Below are positions 8,142 through 15,492 of a stretch of DNA of 64,000 nucleotides, in pieces (the stretch's first letter is position 1; each line of letters begins with the position of its first letter). The translations under genes were made by a program, and so were the position numbers. The stretch is from NCBI GenBank assembly GCA_964516135.1, contig CAZEWN010000001.1, positions 195,247 to 259,246 on the forward strand, in the 5' to 3' direction. This DNA is from 34-65-8 sp964516135. Its GTDB lineage: Bacteria > Pseudomonadota > Alphaproteobacteria > Sphingomonadales > Sphingomonadaceae. The notes below the pieces were generated by a model that searched no databases, was not told the DNA's origin, and worked only from the letters and a program-made list of their open reading frames with translations.

Positions 8142-9845
8142 TCATGGCGTATCGAGCTGGCTTTCGATGCGCGGGTCGCGGGCGGATTGCCACGTGCCAT
8201 CGCGCCGAAGCACCGCGTTCGCCTTGACGCTGGCCGGGCGGATCGTGACCGTGTGACCCAGCGCGCGCAGGCGGTCGGCCGACAGTTCCAGCCAAGTGCC
8301 CTGTTCGACCATCATGCTGTCGCCAAACGCCATCACGAACGGCATCGCCAGTGCGGCCTGAGCGTCGAGCCCGAAATCTATCACCCCGATGATCGAGCGT
8401 GCGGTCTGGACCGGGATCGTCGGCCCGCCCGCAGCACCGACCACCATAAGTGGGCGTCCCGCCGGATCCCACACCACCATCGGCGCCATCGAACTGCGCG
8501 GTCGCTTGCCGCCCTCGACCCGGTTGGCGACCGGGCGGCCCGCGACGTTGGGCGAGCGGCTGAAATCGGTCAGCTCGTTGTTGAGGTAGAACCCGTTCGC
8601 CACCAGACCCGATCCGAAAGCGCTTTCGATGGTCGAGGTGTAGCTGACCATCGTACCCTCGCGGTCGACGACCGAGAAATGCGAAGTGCCGCTTTCTGGC
8701 CCTTCGTCACCATCGGCGAAGGCAGTGACAGTGCCGGCAGGCTTGCCCGGGGCGACGCTCGCCATGCGCCGGTCGGGCGCGATCAGCGCGCCGCGCTGAG
8801 CCAGGTATCCGGGGTCGATGAGCCCGGCCACCGGTACGGGCACGAAATCGGAATCCCCGATGAAGAGTTCGCGGTCGGCATAGGCGAGCCGTTGCGATTC
8901 CACGAACAAGTGCCAGGTGACGGGGTTCTCCGCTCCGAGTGCGACGAGATCGAAGCGTTCGAGCTGGCCAAGTATCTGGATGACTGCGATCCCGCCCGAA
9001 CTGGGCGGTCCCATTCCACAGATCCGGTGGCGGCGATAGGTGCCGCACACCGGCGCGCGCTCCTTTGCAACGTAGCCGCCGATGTCGGCAACGGTCATCG
9101 CGCCTGGGCGCGGCGTGGCGGCGGCGACCACGGCGGCGAGCTCGGCAGCGCGGGCACCTTCGTAAAAGGCGTCGGGTCCGGCATCGGCGACCGCCTCGAA
9201 CGTGCGCGCCAGGTCCTCGTTTACGATCAGGGTGCCGACGGGATGAGGGTTGCCCTCGGCGCCGAAGAACAACCTGCGGCCCGCTGCCGTCCACGCGGCA
9301 CGATCCTTGGTCGATTCAAGCGAACCGCGCAGGCGAGGGTTTATCCGGAACCCCTCGCGCGCCAGCGCGATCGCGGGTTCGAACAGCTTGGCCCAGGGCA
9401 GCTTGCCGTGTGCCGAATGCGCCTTGGCCGCGAGCGCGATATTCCCCGGTACGCCGACGCTGAGCCCGCTCTTCACCGATTCGCCAAACGGTGGCACCGT
9501 GCCGTCCGCGCGCAGGAACCAGTCCGGGGTTGCGCCGATGGGCGCGGTCTCGCGCCCATCGTAGGACGTGACCGCGCCATCGGCGGCACCGCGCACCAGG
9601 AACCCGCCGCCGCCAATGCCGGAACTCTGCGGCTCCACAACAGTCAGTGCAAGCATCACCGCGATTGCCGCGTCTGTGGCATTGCCGCCCGCCCGCAGCA
9701 TCACGAGCCCGGCCTGCTCGGCGCGCGGGTCGGCCGCGCTAACAGCGCCCACGCCCAGGTGCACCGCCGTGGTGTCGGGCGCTGTGGTTGCGCAGCCCCC
9801 CAAGGTCGCGGCAGAAAGCGCGAGCGAAAGAAATCGTGCCAGCAT
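8142..9845 (-). CDS. Gamma-glutamyltransferase, lipoprotein type
   Basis: Cleaves gamma-glutamyl bonds such as those in glutathione. The precursor is self-processed at the threonine in ESGTSHFSVVD, which becomes the N-terminal nucleophile of the small subunit. Other family blocks are NATDAAIAVMLALTVVEP, GIGGGGFL, and MAPMVVWDP followed by VGAAGGPTIP. From the ATG at 9845 the first 18 residues form a signal peptide ending in LGGC, a lipobox, so the enzyme is probably anchored to a membrane on the periplasmic side. The start lies 10 bp after the pyrD stop, and the two are likely cotranscribed. Confidence 0.93.
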   Translation of the reverse strand: MLARFLSLALSAATLGGCATTAPDTTAVHLGVGAVSAADPRAEQAGLVMLRAGGNATDAAIAVMLALTVVEPQSSGIGGGGFLVRGAADGAVTSYDGRETAPIGATPDWFLRADGTVPPFGESVKSGLSVGVPGNIALAAKAHSAHGKLPWAKLFEPAIALAREGFRINPRLRGSLESTKDRAAWTAAGRRLFFGAEGNPHPVGTLIVNEDLARTFEAVADAGPDAFYEGARAAELAAVVAAATPRPGAMTVADIGGYVAKERAPVCGTYRRHRICGMGPPSSGGIAVIQILGQLERFDLVALGAENPVTWHLFVESQRLAYADRELFIGDSDFVPVPVAGLIDPGYLAQRGALIAPDRRMASVAPGKPAGTVTAFADGDEGPESGTSHFSVVDREGTMVSYTSTIESAFGSGLVANGFYLNNELTDFSRSPNVAGRPVANRVEGGKRPRSSMAPMVVWDPAGRPLMVVGAAGGPTIPVQTARSIIGVIDFGLDAQAALAMPFVMAFGDSMMVEQGTWLELSADRLRALGHTVTIRPASVKANAVLRRDGTWQSARDPRIESQLDTP

Positions 9846-9855
9846 TTCCAAGGCG

Positions 9856-10884
9856 CTATTCACTGCCGACCGCCTCGGCAAGCGTTGCGAAGCCATCCCG
9901 CCGCATCAGCTGTTCAATTCCGCGCACAATCCGCCGCGCCAGCGCCGGGCCTTCGTAAACAAGCGCGCTGTAAAGCTGCACCAGGCTCGCCCCGGCGCGG
10001 ATGCGAGCCCAGGCATCATCCGCCGATCCGATCCCGCCGACCCCGACCAGCGGAACAGCACCGCCAGTCGCGGCGCGGAAATCCCGGACGCATTGCTGGG
10101 CGAGATCGCGCAAGGGTGAGCCCGACAGGCCGCCCGTTTCTCCGGCGTGGCGCGAGCGCAGCGCGGGCCGGGTGATCGTGGTGTTGGCGACGATCAGCGC
10201 GCCGAGACGCTTGTCCAGCGCGATACGCGCGATCGCATCGATATCGGCGGGCGCGAGATCAGGCGCGACCTTCAGGAACACCGGCGGGCCGCCCGCGCCG
10301 CGCGCCTCCAGCACCGCGTCCAGCAGGCCGGTCAGCGCGCCCTCGTCTTGCAGGGCGCGAAGGCCGGGGGTGTTGGGGCTGGAGATGTTGACCGCCAGAT
10401 AACTGGCGAATGGAGACATCATGCGCGCCATCAAGGCGTAGTCGGTTATACGGTCGGGCGAATCCTTGTTCGCGCCGAGGTTGATGCCGAGGATCCCGGG
10501 TCGGCCGCGCCGCCGTTCCAGCCGCGCGACCGCCGCCGCCGCGCCGCCGTTGTTGAAACCCATGCGGTTGATCACGGCGCGGTCCTCAACCAGCCGGAAC
10601 AAGCGGGGGCGCGGGTTGCCCGCTTGCGGAAGCGGGGTGATCGAGCCGACCTCGCTGAACCCGAATCCCAGGCCGAACAGCGCATCGGGCACCTCGGCAT
10701 CCTTGTCGAACCCGGCGGCGATGCCGAGCGGATTGGGAAAGGTGATCCCGGCCACCTCGATCGCCAGCCTGCCCGGCGCGGGCGGGCGGCGCGCGGGACT
10801 GAGTTTGAGGAGGTCGAGCGTCAGCCGATGCGCTCGTTCCGAATCGAGCGCGAACAGGGCCGGGCGCAGCAAGGGAAAGACCAT
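9856..10884 (-). CDS. pyrD: Dihydroorotate dehydrogenase (quinone), class 2
   Basis: Membrane-associated flavoenzyme of pyrimidine synthesis that oxidises dihydroorotate with quinone as acceptor. It is 342 aa. The N-terminal quinone-site helix is visible (LLRPALFALDSERAHRLTL). Other blocks are NPLGIAAGFDKDAE, the NRMGFNN motif, VNISSPNTPGLR with the class 2 catalytic serine, and LVGVGGIGSADDAW for FMN phosphate. First gene of the pyrD-ggt pair. Upstream lies the non-coding region with the candidate small RNA on the opposite strand. Confidence 0.96.
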   Translation of the reverse strand: MVFPLLRPALFALDSERAHRLTLDLLKLSPARRPPAPGRLAIEVAGITFPNPLGIAAGFDKDAEVPDALFGLGFGFSEVGSITPLPQAGNPRPRLFRLVEDRAVINRMGFNNGGAAAAVARLERRRGRPGILGINLGANKDSPDRITDYALMARMMSPFASYLAVNISSPNTPGLRALQDEGALTGLLDAVLEARGAGGPPVFLKVAPDLAPADIDAIARIALDKRLGALIVANTTITRPALRSRHAGETGGLSGSPLRDLAQQCVRDFRAATGGAVPLVGVGGIGSADDAWARIRAGASLVQLYSALVYEGPALARRIVRGIEQLMRRDGFATLAEAVGSE

Positions 10885-11006
10885 CAGCGTCGCCTATGCG
10901 ATCACGGGAATCGTGTCGAGCGTGTCAAAAGAGAACATTTCGGACGGATTTGGACGCGATTGTAACAAAATAGACGCTGGACCTGTCGCTTACATACAAT
11001 CGGTTC

Positions 11007-11113
11007 GTCGCAGCCCAGGCTATTGCGCGATTGCGACCCGAAGGGCTCGAAGCAGCGATGCAGAGAGTTCCTCTACTTCAAGGGGCGGTCCGGAAACGGG
11101 CCGCCCTTTTTTT
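11007..11113 (+). ncRNA. Candidate small RNA with intrinsic terminator
   Basis: The 324 bp between pyrD and the suf regulator hold no credible reading frame. On the plus strand they contain a -10-like TACAAT (10995-11000) with a weak -35-like TAGACG (10971-10976). A hairpin with stem GTCGCA/TGCGAC (11007-11012, 11032-11037) follows. The region ends in a strong terminator at 11083-11113. pyrD runs the other way and the suf operon starts downstream, so the terminator needs an upstream plus-strand transcript of about 105 nt. I do not recognise the family. It could instead be an attenuating leader of the suf operon. Confidence 0.45.
11083..11113 (+). terminator. Strong Rho-independent terminator before the suf operon
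   Basis: Nine-base-pair stem GGGCGGTCC (11083-11091) with GGGCCGCCC (11098-11106), one G-U pair, loop GGAAAC, then seven thymidines (11107-11113). The T tract is only on the plus strand, so it acts on transcripts running toward the suf operon, 96 bp before the regulator start. Confidence 0.85.
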
Positions 11114-11176
11114 GCGCGCGCCGGGCAGCGGCGCGCCGCCTTTTGCTAACGACTCGCAAGAGGGGAATTTCGGTTG

Positions 11177-11201
11177 AAATCGGACCAATTCAGTCCGATT
11201 T
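11177..11201 (+). promoter_or_regulatory. IscR type-1-like operator of the suf regulator
   Basis: Perfect inverted repeat AAATCGGAC (11177-11185), seven-base spacer, GTCCGATTT (11193-11201), ending seven bases before the regulator ATG. The core GAC-y-AATT-y-A-GTC has the spacing and centre of the E. coli IscR type-1 site. The natural inference is that the [Fe-S]-binding Rrf2 regulator encoded next represses its own operon here. Confidence 0.65.
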
Positions 11202-11208
11202 GCGCCGC

Positions 11209-11649
11209 ATGCGCCTGTCCAATCTCGCTGACTACGCCGTCGTCACGATGAGCGCCGCCGCGCGTCATTGCGGCAAGGCAGCGCTGGTCGATGTCGGCAA
11301 CAAGCGACACGCGCGAACGAGCGCGGCGGAACTAGCCGCGGAAACTGGCCTGCCGGTGCCCACGGTACAGAAACTGGTCAGCAAGTTATCGGCTGCAGGG
11401 CTGTTGCGTTCGGTGCGCGGGGCGGGCGGCGGGCTGCAACTTGCGCGACCGGCGGCCGCGATCACCCTGGCCGACATCGTGGAGGCGGTCGAGGGACCAA
11501 TCGCGCTGACCGCATGCATCGATGGCGAATGCGCGATGGATCACGACTGCCGTGTCAAGCCGCACTGGCCGCTGGTCAACACCGCCCTGCGCGGCGCGCT
11601 GGCGGGAATCGCGCTGACCCAGCTCGCGGGCATGAGAGAAATGGCATGA
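11209..11649 (+). CDS. SUF-system Rrf2-family Fe-S regulator
   Basis: DNA-binding repressor, 146 aa, of the Rrf2/IscR family. The N-terminal winged helix-turn-helix includes SAAELAAETGLPVPTVQKLV, and the wing contains RGAGGGLQLAR. Three cysteines at about 103, 108 and 114 (TACIDGECAMDHDC) match the IscR cluster-ligand arrangement, so the protein probably senses Fe-S status and controls the following genes. The ATG at 11209 begins the family homology (MRLSNLADYAV) and sits right after the operator-like repeat. Its stop overlaps the sufB start (ATGA). Confidence 0.9.
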   Translation: MRLSNLADYAVVTMSAAARHCGKAALVDVGNKRHARTSAAELAAETGLPVPTVQKLVSKLSAAGLLRSVRGAGGGLQLARPAAAITLADIVEAVEGPIALTACIDGECAMDHDCRVKPHWPLVNTALRGALAGIALTQLAGMREMA

Positions 11650-13127
11650 ACGAAGAGATCGAACTCCAGGATCGGGAAGCGCGCGAAGCTGCCGCCAAGG
11701 CGGCCGAATACGAGCATGGCTGGTCGGCGGACATCGAGACCGAGTTTGCCGAAAAGGGGCTGACCGAAGACACCGTCCGCTTCATTTCGGCCAAGAAGAA
11801 CGAGCCGGAATGGATGCTCGAATGGCGATTGAAGGCATTTCGCCTGTGGCAAACGATGGCCGAACCGGACTGGGCCAAATTGGGCTATCCGGCGATCGAC
11901 TATCAGGACGCCTACTACTACGCCGCGCCCAAGAAGAAGCCAACCCTGGCCAGCCTCGACGAGCTGGATCCCGAGATCAAGGCAGTCTACGACAAGCTCG
12001 GCATTCCAGTGGCGGAGCAGGAAGTGCTCGCCGGGGTCGAAGGCGCGCGCAAGGTCGCAGTGGATGCGGTGTTCGACAGCGTCAGCGTTGCCACCACGTT
12101 CCGCGAGGAACTCAAGCGCGCGGGCGTGATCTTTCTGTCGATAAGCGAAGCGATCCGCGAATATCCCGAGCTGGTGAAGAAATGGCTCGGCAAGGTCGTG
12201 CCGCAGCACGACAACTTCTTCGCCACCCTGAACTGCGCGGTCTTTTCCGACGGCACCTTCGTCTATGTGCCCGAGGGCGTACGGTGCCCGATGGAGCTCA
12301 GCACCTATTTCCGCATCAATGCCGAGAACACCGGCCAGTTCGAACGCACGCTGATCATTGCGGAAAAAGGCAGCTACGTCAGCTACTTGGAAGGCTGCAC
12401 CGCGCCGATGCGCGACGAGAATCAGCTCCACGCCGCGGTGGTGGAACTGGTCGCGCTCGACGATGCCGAGATTAAGTACTCCACCGTGCAGAACTGGTAT
12501 CCCGGCAATGCGGAAGGCGTGGGCGGAATCTACAATTTCGTCACCAAACGCGGCCTTTGCCAAGGCGCGCGCTCGAAGATTTCGTGGACCCAGGTCGAAA
12601 CTGGCAGCGCGGTCACGTGGAAGTATCCGAGCTGCGTCCTCAACGGCGAGGACAGCGTGGGCGAGTTCTACTCGGTCGCGGTGACCAACAATTTTCAGCA
12701 GGCCGATACCGGCACCAAGATGATCCACAACGGGCGTGGAAGTCGTTCAACCATCATCTCCAAGGGCATCAGCGCGGGCAAGAGCAACAACACCTATCGC
12801 GGGTTGGTGCGGGTCGGGCCCAATGCCGATGGCGTGCGCAATTTCACCCAGTGCGACAGCCTGCTGCTGGGCGACCAGTGCGGCGCGCACACCGTGCCCT
12901 ATATCGAGGTCAAGAACCCCAGCGCGCAGATCGAGCACGAGGCGACCACCAGTAAGATCAGCGATGACCAACTGTTCTACGCCATGCAGCGCGGCCTGGG
13001 CGAGGAAGAGGCCGTGGCGCTGATCGTCAATGGCTTCGCGCGCGAGGTGCTCAAGGAACTGCCGATGGAATTCGCGGTCGAGGCGCAGAAGCTGCTGGCG
13101 ATTTCGTTGGAAGGGAGTGTTGGGTAA
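11646..13127 (+). CDS. sufB: Fe-S cluster assembly scaffold SufB
   Basis: Core of the SufBC2D scaffold that builds [Fe-S] clusters under iron limitation or oxidative stress. It is 493 aa, the usual length. Recognisable segments include GVIFLSISEAIREYPELVKK, FSDGTFVYVPEGV, and ARSKISWTQVETGSAVTWKY. The C-terminal beta-helix has NFTQCDSLLLGDQCGAHTVP, with His and Cys residues of the assembly site, then HEATTSKIS. The ATG at 11646 overlaps the regulator stop by four bases. The stop (TAATG) abuts the next gene. Confidence 0.97.
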   Translation: MNEEIELQDREAREAAAKAAEYEHGWSADIETEFAEKGLTEDTVRFISAKKNEPEWMLEWRLKAFRLWQTMAEPDWAKLGYPAIDYQDAYYYAAPKKKPTLASLDELDPEIKAVYDKLGIPVAEQEVLAGVEGARKVAVDAVFDSVSVATTFREELKRAGVIFLSISEAIREYPELVKKWLGKVVPQHDNFFATLNCAVFSDGTFVYVPEGVRCPMELSTYFRINAENTGQFERTLIIAEKGSYVSYLEGCTAPMRDENQLHAAVVELVALDDAEIKYSTVQNWYPGNAEGVGGIYNFVTKRGLCQGARSKISWTQVETGSAVTWKYPSCVLNGEDSVGEFYSVAVTNNFQQADTGTKMIHNGRGSRSTIISKGISAGKSNNTYRGLVRVGPNADGVRNFTQCDSLLLGDQCGAHTVPYIEVKNPSAQIEHEATTSKISDDQLFYAMQRGLGEEEAVALIVNGFAREVLKELPMEFAVEAQKLLAISLEGSVG

Positions 13128-13459
13128 TGTGGTTTCCAACGAAGCGGAAAGTGACGTGGAAACTGGCCGAATTCTACGGCTTGTCCATGAATCTCGAAAG
13201 CCGACTGGCGGCAATTGAATCTACTTTCGACGATAGCGCCAAGATTTTTGGTCCGCTGGAGGGGCTTCCAGAGCTTCGCCAAGAGTTGGCTGACACTACA
13301 CAGGCGCTCTATTTGGCAAGCGCAGCAATCCATTGTGAGCAGGTGTCGTCGCGAGCGATGGCGAAGCGGCTACCATTCTTCGAACAGTGCCTCCTCACTT
13401 ACCAGAATACCATTGCATCTATCGAGCAATCCACTCGCTTAATTCGGCAGGCGGCGTGA
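13127..13459 (+). CDS. Hypothetical protein inside the suf operon
   Basis: A 110-aa soluble, mostly helical protein with no recognised domain. Its ATG shares a base with the sufB stop, and its own stop overlaps the GTG of the next gene, so it is tightly coupled within the operon. Helical, charged runs such as LEGLPELRQELADTTQALYL suggest a coiled or helical-bundle fold. The stretch is visibly more AT-rich than flanking suf genes, which may mean later insertion into the operon. Function unknown. Confidence 0.6.
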   Translation: MWFPTKRKVTWKLAEFYGLSMNLESRLAAIESTFDDSAKIFGPLEGLPELRQELADTTQALYLASAAIHCEQVSSRAMAKRLPFFEQCLLTYQNTIASIEQSTRLIRQAA

Positions 13460-13983
13460 CCACCCGCAAAACCCTCCAGCTCCGCGATCCGTCTGAGACC
13501 GCCGACACCGCGCCCGCGCTCAAGAAGAAGGGGCGCGGGTGGGAGATTTCGGACAAGCGGCTCGACGTGCTGCACGAGCAGGCGCGCGAGATGCGGCGGC
13601 ATTCGTCCGAGGCGCACAAGGCGCTCGCGGCGCGTTTCGCCAAGGCCGATCTCGGGCGCTACAAGTTTACCCGCCACGCGGTGGTCGGCAGCGCAATCGT
13701 CGATTTCAACTGCCACAACCTCGGCATGGCCATCGCCATCGACGAGGAAGGGCAAGATGATGCGCTGGCCAAGCGCCGCGACAAGAGCCTCGAAAGCGTC
13801 GGCATCCGGGTGATGCGGATCAAGGCTGCCGACATCGTCGAGAATATCGACGAGGTTCTCGCCCGGATCACCGCCGGAATGCGAATGCGGATCGCCGACA
13901 AGAAGGACAAGGCCCGCGCCCACGCCGCCGCCAATCCCAACCAGCACTACGGGCGGCCGAAAGCGCCGCGCAGGAACGACTGA
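13456..13983 (+). CDS. DUF559-family nuclease-fold protein in the suf operon
   Basis: A 175-aa protein with a basic N terminus and a C-terminal DUF559 domain (about residues 65-155), the Vsr-like restriction-endonuclease fold. In place of the usual I-E-I-D-G active-site strand the sequence reads MAIAIDEEGQDD, so the canonical catalytic Glu appears to be Ala. KRRDKSLESVGIRVMRI follows as in the family. The GTG start overlaps the previous stop, and the stop overlaps the sufC start (TGATG). Its position between sufB and sufC suggests a role tied to Fe-S assembly or its regulation. That is inference. Confidence 0.75.
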   Translation: MTTRKTLQLRDPSETADTAPALKKKGRGWEISDKRLDVLHEQAREMRRHSSEAHKALAARFAKADLGRYKFTRHAVVGSAIVDFNCHNLGMAIAIDEEGQDDALAKRRDKSLESVGIRVMRIKAADIVENIDEVLARITAGMRMRIADKKDKARAHAAANPNQHYGRPKAPRRND

Positions 13984-14744
13984 TGCTTCAGATTGACGAT
14001 CTTCACGCCACCGTCGCCGCAGCTGGCGATTCCAGGCCGATCCTCAAGGGCCTTTCGCTCACCGTGAACGCGGGCGAGGTCCATGCGATCATGGGCCCCA
14101 ACGGCGCCGGCAAATCGACGCTGTCCTATGTCATGGGCGGACGCCCGGGGTACGAGGTGACGGGTGGGTCAGTGACGTTCAACGGGCAGGATCTGCTCGC
14201 CATGGACCCGCACGAACGCGCCGCACTGGGTCTGTTCCTCGGGTTCCAGTACCCGGTCGAGATTCCCGGCGTCTCCAACGTCCAGTTCCTGCGCGAGGCG
14301 CTCAACAGCCAGCGCAAGAGTCGGGGCGAGGAACCGCTCTCGGGCGGCGAATTCCTCAAGCTCGCCAAGGAGAAGGCCGCGCTGCTCCGCCTCGACATGG
14401 ACATGCTCAAGCGGCACGTGAACGTAGGCTTCTCGGGCGGCGAGAAGAAGCGCGCCGAGATGGTCCAGATGGGCATCCTCGATCCCGTGCTGGCGGTGCT
14501 CGACGAGACCGATTCCGGCCTCGACATCGACGCGCTGCGGGTGGTCGGCGAAGGCATCAACGCGATCATGCGCCGCCCCGACAAGGCCGTGCTGCTGATC
14601 ACCCACTATCAGCGCCTGCTGGACTACGTGAAGCCCGACTACGTCCATGTGCTGGCGGACGGGCGGATCGTGAAGACCGGCGGGCCGGAACTGGCGCTCC
14701 AGCTCGAACGCGAAGGCTACGATGCGGTGATGGCGGATGCCTGA
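13983..14744 (+). CDS. sufC: Fe-S assembly ATPase SufC
   Basis: Cytosolic ABC-type ATPase that drives conformational change of SufB-SufD. It is 253 aa with Walker A GPNGAGKST (about 38-46), a Q-loop in LGFQYPVEIPG, the signature FSGGEKKRAE, Walker B LAVLDETDSGLDID and the switch His in LLITHYQRLL. No membrane domain is present, as expected. It overlaps the DUF559 stop by one base and sufD by eight bases. Confidence 0.97.
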   Translation: MLQIDDLHATVAAAGDSRPILKGLSLTVNAGEVHAIMGPNGAGKSTLSYVMGGRPGYEVTGGSVTFNGQDLLAMDPHERAALGLFLGFQYPVEIPGVSNVQFLREALNSQRKSRGEEPLSGGEFLKLAKEKAALLRLDMDMLKRHVNVGFSGGEKKRAEMVQMGILDPVLAVLDETDSGLDIDALRVVGEGINAIMRRPDKAVLLITHYQRLLDYVKPDYVHVLADGRIVKTGGPELALQLEREGYDAVMADA

Positions 14745-15492
14745 AACAGCCACCCTCCCCACCCGCCGGGACGAGGCCTGGCGCTATGCCGCGGTCGAGG
14801 CTTTGGCCGGTGTGCCGCTCGACCCGTGGCGCGCGATCGCGGTGCCTGCGGGCGAGACGTTCCGCGAATGCCTGACGATCGAGGATGGCAGCGCGGGGCG
14901 CACCGAGCTGCGCCGCCTGCATGTGACGGTGGGCGACGGCGCGCGGTGCGAGCTTTACGCCGTGATCGCCGCGGCCGACTACGCCCGGATCGAGATCGAG
15001 GTGACGCTGGGCCGGGCGGCGCATTTCGGATTTGGGGGCGTCACCGTGGGCGGGCGCGACACGGTGCGCGAGTACGTGACCCGTGTGATCCACGCGGAAC
15101 CGGATGCGACCAGCGAGCAGGTCGTGCGCAGCGTGCACTGGGGGCAGGGCACGGGTAATTTCCTGGGCAACATCGAGGTCGCCCGCCACGCCCAGAAGAC
15201 TGACGCGGCGCAGAGCTTCAAGGGCCTGCTGCTGGAAAAGGGCGCGAGCGTGAACGCCGTGCCGCAACTCGAAATCTTCGCCGACGACGTGAAATGCGCG
15301 CATGGTGCGACCGTGGGCCAGCTCGACGAGACCGCGCGCTTCTACATGGCCGCACGCGGGCTCGCGCCCGAGGTGGCGCGGCGGCTGCTGGTCCAGGCCT
15401 TCATCGGCGATGCCTTCGTGGCGCTCGACGACGATGATGCGCGCGAGCGGCTGATGCAGGTCGCGCTCGACAAGCTGGACCGCCACCTGTGA
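14737..15492 (+). CDS. sufD: Fe-S assembly protein SufD
   Basis: SufB paralogue that pairs with it in the scaffold and assists iron entry. It has 251 aa, shorter than the E. coli protein (about 420) because most of the N-terminal helical part is missing, as commonly seen in sphingomonads. The beta-helix remains, followed by GLLLEKGASVNAVPQLEIFA and DDVKCAHGATVGQLDE, the SufD C-terminal hallmarks. The start lies within the sufC end and the stop overlaps the GTG of the sufS frame. Confidence 0.9.
   Translation: MPETATLPTRRDEAWRYAAVEALAGVPLDPWRAIAVPAGETFRECLTIEDGSAGRTELRRLHVTVGDGARCELYAVIAAADYARIEIEVTLGRAAHFGFGGVTVGGRDTVREYVTRVIHAEPDATSEQVVRSVHWGQGTGNFLGNIEVARHAQKTDAAQSFKGLLLEKGASVNAVPQLEIFADDVKCAHGATVGQLDETARFYMAARGLAPEVARRLLVQAFIGDAFVALDDDDARERLMQVALDKLDRHL

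Noticed and set aside
8139..10175. 678-aa plus-strand open frame opposite gamma-glutamyltransferase and pyrD
   Set aside because: No domain or signal; Arg/His/Asp-rich composition typical of GC-rich antisense shadows, while the minus strand encodes two clear enzymes.
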